In this document: piece after piece, positions 49,796-60,734 of the stretch | Position numbering within the stretch: the first letter of the stretch is position 1 | How the letters are laid out: each line of letters opens with the position of its first letter | Origin: Chaenocephalus aceratus | Lineage: Eukaryota > Chordata > Actinopteri > Perciformes > Channichthyidae | Direction of reading: 5' to 3' | Length of the DNA stretch: 64,000 bases | Assembly: GCA_023974075.1 (NCBI GenBank) | Contig: JAMFTG010000145.1 | Location: 40,001-104,000, forward strand | Notes under the pieces: model-generated | Seen by the model: the letters and a program-made list of their open reading frames with translations, nothing else | Told to the model about the DNA's origin: nothing | Databases searched by the model: none | Position numbers and translations under genes: made by a program

Positions 49796-50418
49796 TTAAA
49801 GGGCACCTATCATGCTATTTGTAGGCAATAGCAGAGGTCTCAGATATATAAAAAAATATAAAAAACATGTCTATGAAGTGTTTTGCTCAAAATACCAAAC
49901 AGATCACCCATTCTAGCCATGCCTCATATCCTCTATTTCACTTCCTGTTTCAAAAGGGCTGATTTGGGGTATAAAGCTTTAAAAATAGAAATAATTGATA
50001 AAAAATAAAAAAGGAGGGGTCTGAGCTCATGCGGGACCCGGCAGCTACCGTCTAAACTAAATGCTGCCGTGATGAAACGCCATATCATGGATTATCAAGG
50101 CTCTGAAACAGTCTGGAGCTCAAAGGCTTTCTCTCTTGCCGGTTACACCACAAGGTGAGTTCCTTTCTACTTCCTGCTTCTTCACACACATGCTCTCCAG
50201 TACAGGTTAGCTCTGAGTGTTAGCGATGCTAATGTAAACACCGACCATATTACGTCCAAAACAGTCGGGCATTGTTTCTGATAGCAACGTTTCTGATTGG
50301 GCCGTGGGTCCACATTTCAGATATTACGTCATATCGGACGCAAATCTGGATCAGCTCCGTTGTTCCCCGTTTTTAGAGATTTAGGTACGGAGGAAAAGAG
50401 AGTGGGTTTTATTCAGAC
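49796..50418. mobile_element. TTAA-type DNA element, right end lost
   Basis: TTAA at 49796-49799 is followed by AGGGCACCTATCATGCTATT. The body matches 7640-8210 over most of its length, with a 35-bp A-rich insertion near 49980-50012. At about 50418 the match stops and the head of 73-bp array 4 starts, so the array element appears to have replaced or cut the right end. Confidence 0.75.
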
Positions 50419-50880
50419 GCTCTCTGTTTCAAACAAACGTTTATGATACTTACACGTTTGGTTCAGCAGGATGATCTCCACATATTAACAACACTTTATA
50501 ATTTTTGAATGTTGGGCTATAAAGGAACTACAGCACGGTCACATGACTTCACGTCACCACCGCTAAGCTAAAGGAGGCTAATGTTGGGATATAAAGGAAC
50601 TACAGCACGGTCACATGACTTCACGTCACCACCGCTAAGCTAACGGTGGCTAATGTTGGGCTTTAAAGAACCACAGCACGGTCACATGACTTCACGTCAC
50701 CACCGCTAAGCTAAAGGTGGCTAATGTTGGGCTATGAAGGAACTACAGCGCGGTCACATGACTTCACGTCACCACCGCTAAGCTAAAGGTGGCTAATGTT
50801 GGGCTATAAAGGAACTACAGCGCGGTCACATGACTTCACATCACCACCGCTAAGCTAATGGAGGCTAATGTTGGGCTATA
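50419..50880. repeat. 73-bp minisatellite array 4 with shared head
   Basis: The head (CTCTGTTTCAAACAAACG; CTCCACATATTAACAACAC) is followed by about five 73-bp units from 50508. Two later units carry CAGCGCGGTCACATG in place of CAGCACGGTCACATG. Confidence 0.95.
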
Positions 50881-51360
50881 AACCAAAAGTAATAATAAAA
50901 CAAATAAACCAAACTGACTCTAGCAACAACATAACTAATTTCACTGGAAAACATTACAGAGTCCAGGCAGAGTAAGGTATTCTTATTATTATTATTATTA
51001 TCATCCACTTGAGAGTTATGCACTTGAAGGTTGACTTCACTGAGAGTGTGCTCGATGAGTCTGATGAGTTCAGCCTTCAGTATATCTGACCAGGATGGGC
51101 ACATTTACCGCTGAGGTCAACATCGTCGCCGTGATTGAAGCAAACCAAGGGCGTCTGCTGGAAGGCTACAGGAGGGACACCCCCCCCCATTTACACAAAA
51201 GTAATCCGCCCCCAAGCTCCTCTCACTCAAGGTGACCAAACACATCATTCAGAGATATGGAGAGGAAATGATCCGGCTGGCCTCGACGCTGCGGAGACAT
51301 TCAGAACGAGCGAAAGGCGCTTGAGATGCAGAATAGAAATGAGAAGGACGTGGACGAAGT
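50881..51360. other. Non-coding DNA with ATT microsatellite
   Basis: A short (TTA)n run lies at 50981-51001. Positions 51000-51180 are complex unique sequence. No domain-bearing frame. Confidence 0.3.
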
Positions 51361-51611
51361 CATTATTTACTTAAGTGCAAGTAGAAATACTATGGTCCTA
51401 AAATATTCCATTACAACTCAAAGTCCTATAAGTATCAATCAGCTAAATGTACTTAAAGAAAAAGTACTTACGCACATAAGGGCTTTTTATCATCATTATA
51501 TTATTATGGAATATTGTATTATTCTGTTTTATCACCAACAAAGAGCATTTTAATAAAGTACGAGTACATTTTAGAAATGTTGTGATTAGTAATACAGCAC
51601 TGCATTATATC
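51361..51611. repeat. AGAAGTACT-family fragment, interrupted by hAT insertions
   Basis: AGTAGAAATACTATGGTCCT and AAATGTACTTAAAGAAAAAG phrases match the 13.3 kb copy. The family continues at 52021-52126 and 52408-52440 beyond the two small hAT elements, so both inserted into it. Confidence 0.6.
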
Positions 51612-52020
51612 ATATAAGCCAGGGGTTCTCAAAGTGCGGCCCGCGGGCCAATGGCGGCCCTCGGAAATGTTTCTGGCGGCCCGCGATAGTTAACGTGACA
51701 CGCTGAAATGCATGCGTTATATTTTAATCCTCCATGGTTGTATCTAGTAAGAATTAGAATGGAATTTAAGAATGGTAAAACTGCGCCCCCTGGGTTGTCA
51801 TTCCTAAATTATGAATGACAGCTTGTGGACAGTTTGCTAGACTACTGGTTGCATGGCAACTAGGCATCTCGCGAGTTGCGGTAATTGGTTAGTGCAATAA
51901 AGAAAGGATTTGTTTTGGAATTATTTTGTGTTCCGTTTTTTCTTGGGCGGCCCTCAATCTAATATTGGGTACCTCTATTGGCCCTCACTCATCAAAACTT
52001 TGAGAACCCCTGATATAAGC
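51612..52020. mobile_element. Small hAT element, 393 bp, perfect 8-bp duplication
   Basis: Termini CAGGGGTTCTCAAAGTG (51620) and CTTTGAGAACCCCTG (ending 52012) are inverted. Both flanks read ATATAAGC (51612-51619 and 52013-52020). Subterminal GGCGGCCC words occur at both ends. The end sequence is of the Charlie-like hAT type. No transposase. Confidence 0.9.
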
Positions 52021-52126
52021 ATATCATGTGTTTTTATATGTAAAAAGTATCTATGTGTGTCAAATAAATGTAGTAAAAGGTACAATATTTCCCTCTAAAA
52101 TGTAGTGTAGTAGAAGTATGAAGTGG

Positions 52127-52407
52127 CATCAAATTAGGGCTGCTCGATTATGGCAAAAATCATAATCTCGATTATTTGGGTCAATAATTGTAAATGCGAT
52201 TATTAAATGCGATTATTCATTGATTTTGAAAACATCCATTTATTGTTTTTAACAGTTGACTACCCTGAACTTTAAGTATAGTTCAACTGAATAATAATAA
52301 TTTTAAAAATAATCGTTTTATTTCGATTACGTTGTTTTCGTAATCGTTGCAAGCCATAATCGTAATCGCGATTAAAATACGATGAATTGAGCAGCCCTAC
52401 ATCAAAT
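52127..52407. mobile_element. Small hAT element, 265 bp, perfect 8-bp duplication
   Basis: Termini TAGGGCTGCTCGATTATGG (52135) and TTGAGCAGCCCTA (ending 52399) are inverted. The flanks are CATCAAAT on both sides (52127-52134, 52400-52407). Internal CGATTA words are frequent. No coding capacity. Confidence 0.9.
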
Positions 52408-52779
52408 TGTATATTAGAGTAAAGTAGAAGTTCATTTTAAAGGGGACATATAATGCTAATTTTCAGGTTCATAATTGTACTCTTGCCTACATTGTACATA
52501 GTGATGTCATTATGTTCCTGAAGTAAACAAAGCAGTCCAACGAAGGACTTCAACAAAATCCAAACACACTACAGGAAATGGAAAACCCCAAAAAGCCTAA
52601 AAGGGCCTCTTTCAGTAGAGGTTCGATCCGCTTAAAGCATATCAAAACGTAACATACAATGGAAATACTCCGGTACAAGTATGTCAAAGTAGTAAGTGTG
52701 GTACTTGAGTAAATGTACTTCCAGCACTGATGAAACTTATAGAGCAAAGTATCACACACTTTCTTAACACTGAGTCACA
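52408..52779. repeat. Repeat fragments (TTAAAGGGGACATA terminus and AGAAGTACT family)
   Basis: TTAAAGGGGACATATAATGC at 52437 is a TTAA-type element terminus, followed by ACATAGTGATGTCATTATGT-like sequence of the TTTAAAGAGG family. Positions 52655-52735 end in TTGAGTAAATGTACTTCCAG of the AGAAGTACT family. Confidence 0.5.
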
Positions 52780-52985
52780 GATTAAATGTCGCCGCTGCTG
52801 CGTCTGTCAAGCCGGTGTGTCCTTGGGCAAGACACTTCACCTGAACCTGCCCCTGTGGGTATTGTCCACAGTATCTGACCATTGCATGTATGATATATGT
52901 GTAATGTGTGTATATGTAAAAGCGCTTTGAGTCATTGAAAAAGCGCTATAATAAATGTAAGGAATTATTATTAATTATTATTATG
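52780..52985 (+). repeat. SINE copy
   Basis: Contains GTGTCCTTGGGCAAGACACT, then AAAAGCGCTTTGAGTCATTG and AAAAAGCGCTATAATAAATG with a TTATTA-rich end. This conserved core-plus-tail is typical of a widespread teleost SINE. The tRNA-like head is truncated or unclear. Confidence 0.65.
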
Positions 52986-53137
52986 AAATGTTGGCACTGC
53001 ATTAATAATCAATAGGATCTATTTTCATGTGAGGAGAAACATTCCTGCAGAAATCACCCTCCACTTCTCATGTAGGGTGTTTTGTGATATAAGTTAACCC
53101 CCCCACACCACAGCCAGCACCAAATTCCTCCTCCTCC

Positions 53138-53169
<32 letters not shown>

Positions 53170-53699
53170 TCAAGCGTTCAGCAGCAGCCCGGAGCGATGT
53201 TTAGCTAAACCTGCTGGCCTACGTAGGCAGAGAGAGTCCCCAGAGGGCTGAACAATCAGACAATTTCAAGATCATGAAGCATTAAACCAATCCCGGCAGG
53301 GTACACTAATTAAACAGCCGAGCCCGGCACAGCCAACCAATCCCCACAGAGCAATTAAATCCATCCCCTCTAAAACACTGAGGAACCTGTCTGGGGAAAA
53401 CTGCGAGGAGAGAGGGGAAGGGAGGGGAGGAAAATATCATAAAAATTCTTCTGGAGGAGAAAAAAGACCTATAGGGGGAATGCAGCAGGAGGCTAACGAG
53501 GGGAATTGAAAAACTCTTTGTTCTTTTTTTTTTACATGCGTTCAGATTTTCCTATCGGCATTTAAATGCGAAAGACAGTGACCCCGTTGCGATCAGAAGT
53601 TGCATATTTAATTAAGATTACAAGGTCTGGAAAGCACTCGTGAGACTGAAGGGAGAGACAGGATAGCCTGAAGGCCTTTATTACACACCGGCGAAGCAG
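52986..53699. other. Unique non-coding island with (CCT)n
   Basis: A (CCT/CTT)n run lies at 53127-53170. Positions 53180-53420 and 53540-53660 are complex, with CTAATTAAAC, GCATTTAAATGCG and TATTTAATTAAGATTA words, and are candidate regulatory elements. Confidence 0.35.
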
Positions 53700-54128
53700 C
53701 TAACACAGTCACAAACCGGATCGATGCCCGATGCCCTCCACCGCCACAGTGAACGAGCAGGTGACGGCGGAGGCACGGACGAAACTCGGCTTTTCAGGGG
53801 AAAACTGATCAGCTGAGCGGCATGCCATGCAGAGGGATATTAGCATGATACTGCATTAGCATATACGCTACATGTGTTAACATATATGGGAACGGACATG
53901 CTCCCAATGGATGTTCTGTGACCCGGTGTGTTTCGGTAGTTTTGGAGACGGAAACACCAGAAATGGTACGATGGCAATCCAAGGGTTATCATTGGGCTTT
54001 TTAGGTAAAGAAACACATGACACCTCTTCAACCTGTGACCCATACACAGTAGAAGAAGAAGAATTGATGATAGTGCTGTGGGTTTTCAAACAACTGCATA
54101 CTAAGAAGGCCAGTGGGCCGGACCGTAT

Positions 54129-54566
54129 AGATAGATAGATAGATAGAACTTTATTTGTCATTGTACAAGTACAACGAAATTCCAACAGACTCAAGGTGCC
54201 AACACGCAACAACAAGACAATATAAAAACAACAAGACACTATAAAAACAATAAAAACAATAAATGGGACTTAAAAAAAAGGGAATATGTACATGTAAATA
54301 AATAATAAATAAATTAAATTGCACGATTCCCCTCGTATTGCACGGAAGGCTTATATAACTTAAGTATCAGCAGCGTTTAGTGCACATATGGCCCTGGGAA
54401 AAGAAACTGAATTTGAGTCGGTTTGTCCGGGAAGACATGGTACGGAAGCGCCTGCCTGAGCGCAGCCGTACGAAGTGCTCGTTACCCGGGTGGTGTGGGT
54501 CCTTGAGGATTTTGACTGCCTCCTTAAGGCAACGAGAGCTGTACAGTACCTCCAGGGAGGGGAGGG
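54129..54566 (-). mobile_element. Antisense L2-like 3' end inserted in the reverse transcriptase
   Basis: Begins with (TAGA)n and AACTTTATTTGTCATTGTAC, the complement of a LINE 3' end. On the minus strand it encodes a C-terminal LINE fragment with PLPSLEVLYSSRCLKEA and LRSGRRFRTMSSRTNRLK. The host frame is interrupted at 54128 and resumes at 54567 (GNLLKAFADEL), so both junctions are clear. Confidence 0.8.
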
Positions 54567-55133
54567 GGCAACCTGCTGAAAGCGTTTGCAGACGAGCTCC
54601 CCCCTGCCTGGAGTCCATTATTCCAGCTCTCTGCCGACTCGGGAAGCATCCCTCACATATGGAAGAACGCTGTCATCATACCAGTTGAAAGAAAACCATG
54701 CCCACATGACAACAACGACTTCAGCCCAGTGGCTTCGACCTCAATAGTTATGAAGTCACTAGAACGGATCATTGTAGGGAACTTGCGAACTGAGGTGCAA
54801 CACCTCCTGGACCCCTACCAGTCTGCGTACAGCGATGGTAGAGGTACAGATGACGCTCTGACCTCTCCCACTCACTTTATTCTAAAACACCTGGAAAATC
54901 CTTTTGCTTATGCTAGATTAATGTTCATGGACTTTAGCTCAGCTTTTAAAACTATTCGTCCCCACATGATGTTAAAGAAGCTCAAACAGATGGATGTGCA
55001 CCCTTACTTGATCAGATGGTATCACTCCTTCCTAACTGAGAGACAGCAGCAGGTGAACTCGACCCTCTCTGACACACAGGTCATACGCACAGGGGCACCA
55101 CAAGGCTGCGTTACGGTAGCTCTCCTCTTTTGA

Positions 55134-55362
55134 TTTTTTTTAATATACTTTATAATCCCCGTGGGGAAATTTTTTCTCTGCATTTGACCCATCCTAGTGT
55201 TAGGAGCAGTGTGTTGCCATTTTGAACGGCGCCCGGGGAGCAGTGTAGGGAACGGTGCCTTGCTCAGGGACACCTCGGTAGCACTTGGTCTTGCCGGGAC
55301 TTGAACTGGTGACCTTCCAGTTGCCAAGCCGAGTCCCTATCGACTTCGCCACCACCGCCCCT
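55134..55362 (-). repeat. tRNA-derived SINE inserted antisense in the reverse transcriptase
   Basis: On the minus strand the head carries an A-box-like TGGTGGCGAAGTCGATAGGG and B-box-like GGTCACCAGTTCAAGTCCC. The body has GCTCCCCGGGCGCC and a 3' part complementary to CCCGTGGGGAAATTTTTT. It separates the PQGC motif from the SDDT motif of the L2 enzyme. Confidence 0.75.
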
Positions 55363-56499
55363 TCTCAAATGAGTAGGAGTCAGCCCACACACAACCACAT
55401 CATAAAGTGTTCTGATGACACAGTCATACTTCGTCTACTGACGAGAGACTCGGACATTTCTATTTATAAACTTGAGATTGAAGAGGTGGTGAAGTGGTGT
55501 CATGCTAATGTTCTACAGGGCAGCAATGGAGGCTATTATTCGATATGGCATCACAACATGGTTTGGTAACTTGTCAGTTAAATCTAAATCACAACTCCAG
55601 AGCTGGATAAAAAGGGCTGGGAAAATAATTGCCGCGCTTCCACCGTCCTCTCTCGGTGAGAAAGCAAGGCCGTACAATCCCATGCGACCCCACACACGTC
55701 CTGTACAGAGAGTTTGAGCTGCAGAAGGTATAGATTACCAAACTGTAGATTGAACAGGTATAAGTTTTCCTTTGTTCTGCTGTCACTCAAGCTGCTGAAC
55801 AGTCGGAAACTATTGTGATTATGCTGTTAGGAGTTGTTGGGAGGTGCAATGTTTACAGTCTAGTTTGTGCAATCGAGAAGGTTAAATAGGGGAAGTGCAA
55901 TATGTGTAAATAGGTATGGACACGATAGGGATATGTGCAATCTGACGGACACGATGCATAGGTGCAATAGGGAAGGGGCAATATTTGATTTATGTATATA
56001 AATAGGGAAAAGGGCAATATTTCATTATGTATGTGCAATAGGGATATGTGCAATAGGGAAAGTGCTGTACCTGTATGTTTCTTGTTTGTTTCTTTGCCGT
56101 GTCATATGTGATCTCTGTTCTGTATCTATGACTGATTGACCTGAATGTTTTATGTGTATTATCTCGATGCCCGAGACACATTTCTCCTAAGGGAGACAAT
56201 AAAGCTCTATCTTTATCACATCTTACATAAGAGGCGTGCAGAGTGATTTCCTCATGATGCCAGAAATGCTGTTGTACTGTTTATGTTACTGTATAATGAA
56301 TGACATTGATGATCCACGGTCTCATGGTCAGGTGGGCAAATTCTCCTGTCAGTTCCCTGGAGAGCTCCGACACGGTGCACTTTGCTGGTGTTGGAGACGA
56401 AAAAACTAAAAATGGCAACATTCTGCTTTTCAGGAACAAACGGATACACGTAGAGACATGCAGAGGGAATTCTGCATGATACTACACCTACTAAGAGCC

Positions 56500-56890
56500 T
56501 CAGACACGTGACCGTTTCTCAATCTCGAGGATACTGGCTTCCAAGCCAATATTTCAAGGATGCTACGTCATCAAGTGGCACAGCAAGACCGTTCCAATGT
56601 CCAGCATACTTGGAATTCCACCGAGGCCGCGTCCTTGGTTTGGGGGAAATTTCGAGGCTGCACATGGGTAGACTTCGCGTCCTTAAAATCCCCACAATGC
56701 TTTGCGCACGGACCAATTTCCCCAAATCTGTGGCGGAAAATGTAAGGCGGGGCCTCTCATGTGACGCACACCTGTACACTTGCTCGCCTGTTCCACTCTT
56801 CGTTTTCCGAATGCCAGCAGGAAGGATTCTTGCCTAGCTTCTGAAGGAAGTGACTCGGAAGACTTCGGAGGATTTGGGAAAACCACGTGA
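56500..56890. mobile_element. Probable small DNA element within the old repeat
   Basis: This block lies between two phrase-A pieces (56450-56480 and 56895-56930) that would otherwise be neighbours. Its ends, CACGTGACCGTTTCTCAATC and GATTTGGGAAAACCACGTG, are roughly inverted. It gives a 109-codon frame without any domain. No clear target duplication, so class is unknown. Confidence 0.4.
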
Positions 56891-57606
56891 AGTGAGACAC
56901 ATGCAGAGAGATGTTTGCATGATACTCGACATCCTACCCACCAGAAATTACAATATATGTTCAAATATAAAAACATTTACATAAATAATCAGAAATCTCT
57001 TGGTTCAGTACGCACATCTTCCTTTTATTTCCTTAGATATTCACCGATACAGTGTATTTTGGTAGTTTTTGGAGATGAAAGATTGTACGGTGACAATGGA
57101 GGCGCGGCTAAATTAGACTTTTCAGGGAAAACCAGATCACCTGAGAGGCTTGCAGACTGACTGTTGCATGATACTGAAACTAAACACTAGCAAGTACGCT
57201 GATAATCCAAAATCTGATGGGTACGGGTCGGCACATTGTCCCATTATTTCTGTAGATATTCTGTGACAGTGTTTCTGGTAGTCTTGGAGATGAAAATGCC
57301 AAAAAGTTAGATAAAGGTAATTATGTAAAGATTTAGTATTCGATCAACAAGTGACTGGAGTGTCTGATTTAGCGAGGCAGAGATGCAGAACAGAGATACG
57401 GAACATGATGCTGCTGCAGGTGGACGTTTTTAAAAGGAGATGGCATTCACCAACATTGCATCGCGGTGCAGAAAGAGACGTTATAACATTTAGCCAATTG
57501 CATCCAAGAGAGATTTGAAAGAAAACTCAGAGACTTATATTTTAAAAAGCATGGATAAAGTTGGTGTTTTGCAGCAACATTCATCAACATTGAATCCCGC
57601 TGAGAC

Positions 57607-57969
57607 TTAAAGGTGGGGTAGGTAAGTTTGAGAAACCGGCTCGAGATCGCTAGAATTTGAAAATACACAACCGGAGAAAATCTGCCACTTCCTTAGAGCC
57701 CCTCCTCCAACACACACGAACGCGCACATGACCAATGAGGGCACGAGATCAGTTTGTGCCCCGATGGAAGGCTGACAGGCAGGTAGGCCATCCAATCATT
57801 GGTTGTACTTTTTACAGCTCCACGGCTTCTACAGATGACATTTTTTAATGGATTTGTTGTCAAAGCACTTCAGATATTCATTGCTATCGGGATGTTAAGA
57901 GCATTCCATGGAATATAACAAAAAGTGAATCTCGAGCCGGTTTCTGAAACGTACCTACCCCACCTTTAA
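57607..57969. mobile_element. Small TTAA-flanked element, copy 2
   Basis: Same termini as the copy at 25968-26255: TTAAAGGTGGGGTAGGTAAG and GTACCTACCCCACCTTTAA. It keeps about 75 bp in the middle (about 57797-57876) that copy 1 lacks. It inserted into the old repeat domain. Confidence 0.85.
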
Positions 57970-58329
57970 CAAGTGCAACATCTGAACAAATCTAATCTAA
58001 ATGCACATTTTAAGTTACAATGTTGTCAGTTTGCATTCACCAACATTGCATGGAGAAATCTTAATGACTTGCATTTCTAAAGCATCTATAAAACCTAAAT
58101 GCATGGCTAAAGTCGCATTATTTTTGCAGTTCGCTTGAGCTCAATCCTTTAGTATCAGGACATGTGAAGTGTAGCATTACTCCGTGTGTGTTCAGGTATA
58201 TAACTACTGACGTTAATAATCCAAACTCTCACGGCGAGGGAGGCTCGTTCTGATGTGCCATCCCCCCGCAGAGCCGCCGTGTATTTCGGTGGTGTTGGAG
58301 ACAAAACGCCAAAGATATTCGTTCCGAAG

Positions 58330-59059
58330 CGGCGGCAGAGGCAGAGGTGTGGACAGGGAGACAGACTTCCCCCCCACCCCCCACTGAGGCGGTGTATAAA
58401 TCACAGAGCCCAGCTTCACGTCTCCACTTCCTGTTCCTCTCCATTAAAAATGATAAACTGTACCTCTTGAAGCCACTCGCTCGCTTTAGGGTCCCAGTCT
58501 GCACCTTTTTCTCCCGGTGAAGAAGCGCGAGTGCAGATTTATTCCATCCCCTCCCATTGTTGGGGATGAATAAGAGAGTAATTAACTGTGTGGGGGGAGC
58601 AGCTGCACAAAGAGCGGCTACACAACTCGCCTGATCCATCTGCCGTCGCCGTAACACACCTTTTGTATTATTTTGATAAATAAGAGCACATCTGCTTGGT
58701 GATAACAAATGCTGCTTTAATGCTCAAAAGACCGCCAAGAGGCCGTCTTTCCCGCGTCTTCTTCCCCACTTAAATGAGGACAAATGGGCCTCGCGAAATG
58801 CTCGACTACTCCTCCTGCAGACTGGTAAACACACTGTGAGCTGTGGCACATAATGAGAGCGCCTGAGATCCCCCAAGACAAACCCCGGAGGAGGCAAGTG
58901 AAGCATTGATCTCACGAGCACCCTTCACACGGCGATAACCCCGCGATACATGACGACCCACGGCAGGAAGCACGCAGGAGAAGCACGGCACATTTAGGGA
59001 GGGGGAATACAAACAGGCAGAGACGAAATGGACAATAGAGGAGTGAAATACAACAAGCT

Positions 59060-59061
<2 letters not shown>
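58330..59061. other. Unique non-coding island
   Basis: Complex sequence with CCCATTGTTGGGG (SOX-like), AGTAATTAAC, TGATAAATAAG and CTTTTGTATT words at 58540-58700. Overlapping frames on the minus strand (for example 58229-58708) have no domain. A good candidate regulatory element, on inspection only. Confidence 0.35.

Positions 59062-59126
<65 letters not shown>
59062..59126. repeat. (GA)n followed by poly-G
   Basis: About 27 GA units ending in an 11-G run. Confidence 0.95.
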
Positions 59127-59128
<2 letters not shown>

Positions 59129-59255
59129 ACTGTAAGCTGAGTGAAATGAAAAAGAAAGCTCCTGCGCTCAATATGTCAGCAAGCAGGTCTTTAAAACATG
59201 TAATCTGTTACAATTACTAGCTACCTGTGGAAGAAGATGTTTGTACTTTTACACA

Positions 59256-60490
59256 TTTTTAAGGGGCCCTATCAGTATGTAGTGTCTCTACTTTAAAGAG
59301 TCCTCTCCTGCTGATGATCAGGTGTATATCAGTATGTAGTGCCTCTACTTTAAAGAGTCCTCTCCTGCTGATGTTCAGGTGTATATCAGTATGTAGTGTC
59401 TCTACTTTAAAGAGTCCTCTCCTGCTGATGTTCAGGTGTATATCAGTATGTAGTGTCTCTACTTTAAAGAGTCCTCTCCTGCTGATGTTCAGGTGTATAT
59501 CAGTATGTAGTGTCTCTACTTTAAAGAGTCCTCTCCTGCTGATGTTCAGGTGTATATCAGTATGTAGTGTCTCTACTTTAAAGAGTCCTCTCCTGCTGAT
59601 GTTCAGGTGTATATCAGTATGTAGTGTCTCTACTTTAAAGAGTCCTCTCCTGCAGATGTTCAGGTGTATATCAGTATGTAGTGTCTCTACTTTAAAGAGT
59701 CCTCTCCTGCTGATGTTCAGGTGTATATCAGTATGTAGTGTCTCTACTTTAAAGAGTCCTCTCCTGCTGATGTTCAGGTGTATATCAGTATGTAGTGTCT
59801 CTACTTTAAAGAGTCCTCTCCTGCTGATGTTCAGGTGTATATCAGTATGTAGTGTCTCTACTTTAAAGAGTCCTCTCCTGCTGATGTTCAGGTGTATATC
59901 AGTATGTAGTGTCTCTACTTTAAAGAGTCCTCTCCTGCTGATGTTCAGGTGTATATCAGTATGTAGTGTCTCTACTTTAAAGAGTCCTCTCCTGCTGATG
60001 TTCAGGTGTATATCAGTATGTAGTGTCTCTACTTTAAAGAGTCCTCTCCTGCATGATGTTCAGGTGTATATCAGTATGTAGTGTCTACTTAAGAGTCCTC
60101 TCTGATGTCAGGTGTATATCAGTATGTAGTGTCTACTTAAAGAGTCCTCTCCTGCTGATGTTCAGGTGTATATCAGTATGTAGTGTCTCTACTTTAAAGA
60201 GTCCTCTCCTGCTGATGTTCAGGTGTATATCAGTATGTAGTGTCTCTACTTTAAAGAGTCCTCTCCTGCTGATGTTCAGGTGTATATCAGTATGTAGTGT
60301 CTCTACTTTAAAGAGTCCTCTCCTGCTGATGTTCAGGTGTATATCAGTATGTAGTGTCTCTACTTTAAAGGCTCTGTTTGTGATTGGTCAACCGCTTAGA
60401 GACGTCCCGCCCCTTAGCCACACGCACAATGTGTTGGAGCGCTAGCCAATAGAAGTGTGAATGTTACGCAGTGATGTCACTTTGTTCTAC
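59256..60490. repeat. 57-bp minisatellite array B inside a TTTAA-type element
   Basis: The array starts at TTTTTAAGGGGCCCTATCAG (about 59256) and runs about 19 units to 60370, then passes directly into GGTCAACCGCTTAGAGACGT, CCCGCCCCTTAGCC and GTGTTGGAGCGCTAGCCAAT, the body of the TTTAAAGAGG family. Units are nearly identical over the first 13; indels cluster at 60050-60140. Unit sequence matches array A at 28.8 kb. A 255-residue plus-strand frame is produced by the 19-codon period and is not a gene. Confidence 0.95.
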
Positions 60491-60734
60491 AGGGGGTTTC
60501 ATAACAATCAATGAAGGATTTCTTCCATCTTTAAATTGCCTATTTCTGTTTTAATAACAACTGAAGAGACCTTTCTTGGTTCGAGTACATCGTGTTGGAC
60601 CCTCGTGTAGTTTTTCCACATGTAGGTCACTCGAGAAGATTAACTATTGATAACATTCTTCCCGTAAACAATGTTACAAGCTGACCAGCGACTGAAATGT
60701 GTGATTTAGCGAGATGCAGATGCAGAACGGAGAC
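60491..60734. other. Non-coding flank with old-repeat phrase
   Basis: Positions 60590-60734 share GTGATTTAGCGAG and GATGCAGAACGGAGA with 57300-57410. No gene. Confidence 0.4.

Larger units (their letters stand above)
54010..55717 (+). pseudogene. Broken L2-like reverse transcriptase
   Basis: Successive reading-frame pieces match one non-LTR reverse transcriptase. KKASGPD (about 54102-54122) is the start-of-domain motif. After an insertion, the frame runs open from 54567 to 55132 and includes FMDFSSAF (motif A) and GAPQGC (motif B). After a second insertion, SDDT replaces the usual ADDT of catalytic motif C near 55410. A frame change near 55500, apparently with loss of roughly a hundred codons, joins to the C-terminal piece FYRAAMEAI...TTWFGNL (55514 onward). 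With two insertions, a deletion and frameshifts it cannot encode an active enzyme. Together the pieces fit the L2 clade. Confidence 0.85.
53976..56220 (+). mobile_element. L2-like non-LTR retrotransposon, defective and nested
   Basis: The element is 5'-truncated, starting within the region before the reverse transcriptase. It ends in GGGAGACAATAAAGCTCTAT with a TCTTTATCA tail near 56205-56220. It sits inside the old repeat domain, whose phrase A breaks off near 53975 and resumes near 56222. It has itself been entered by an antisense LINE end (54129-54566) and a SINE (55134-55362). The 3' untranslated part (55720-56200) is rich in GTGCAATAGGGA-like phrases. Confidence 0.8.

Noticed and set aside
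59314..60081. 255-residue plus-strand repeat protein
   Set aside because: It is the 57-bp (19-codon) minisatellite; the same unit is broken by indels in array A, so coding is not maintained.
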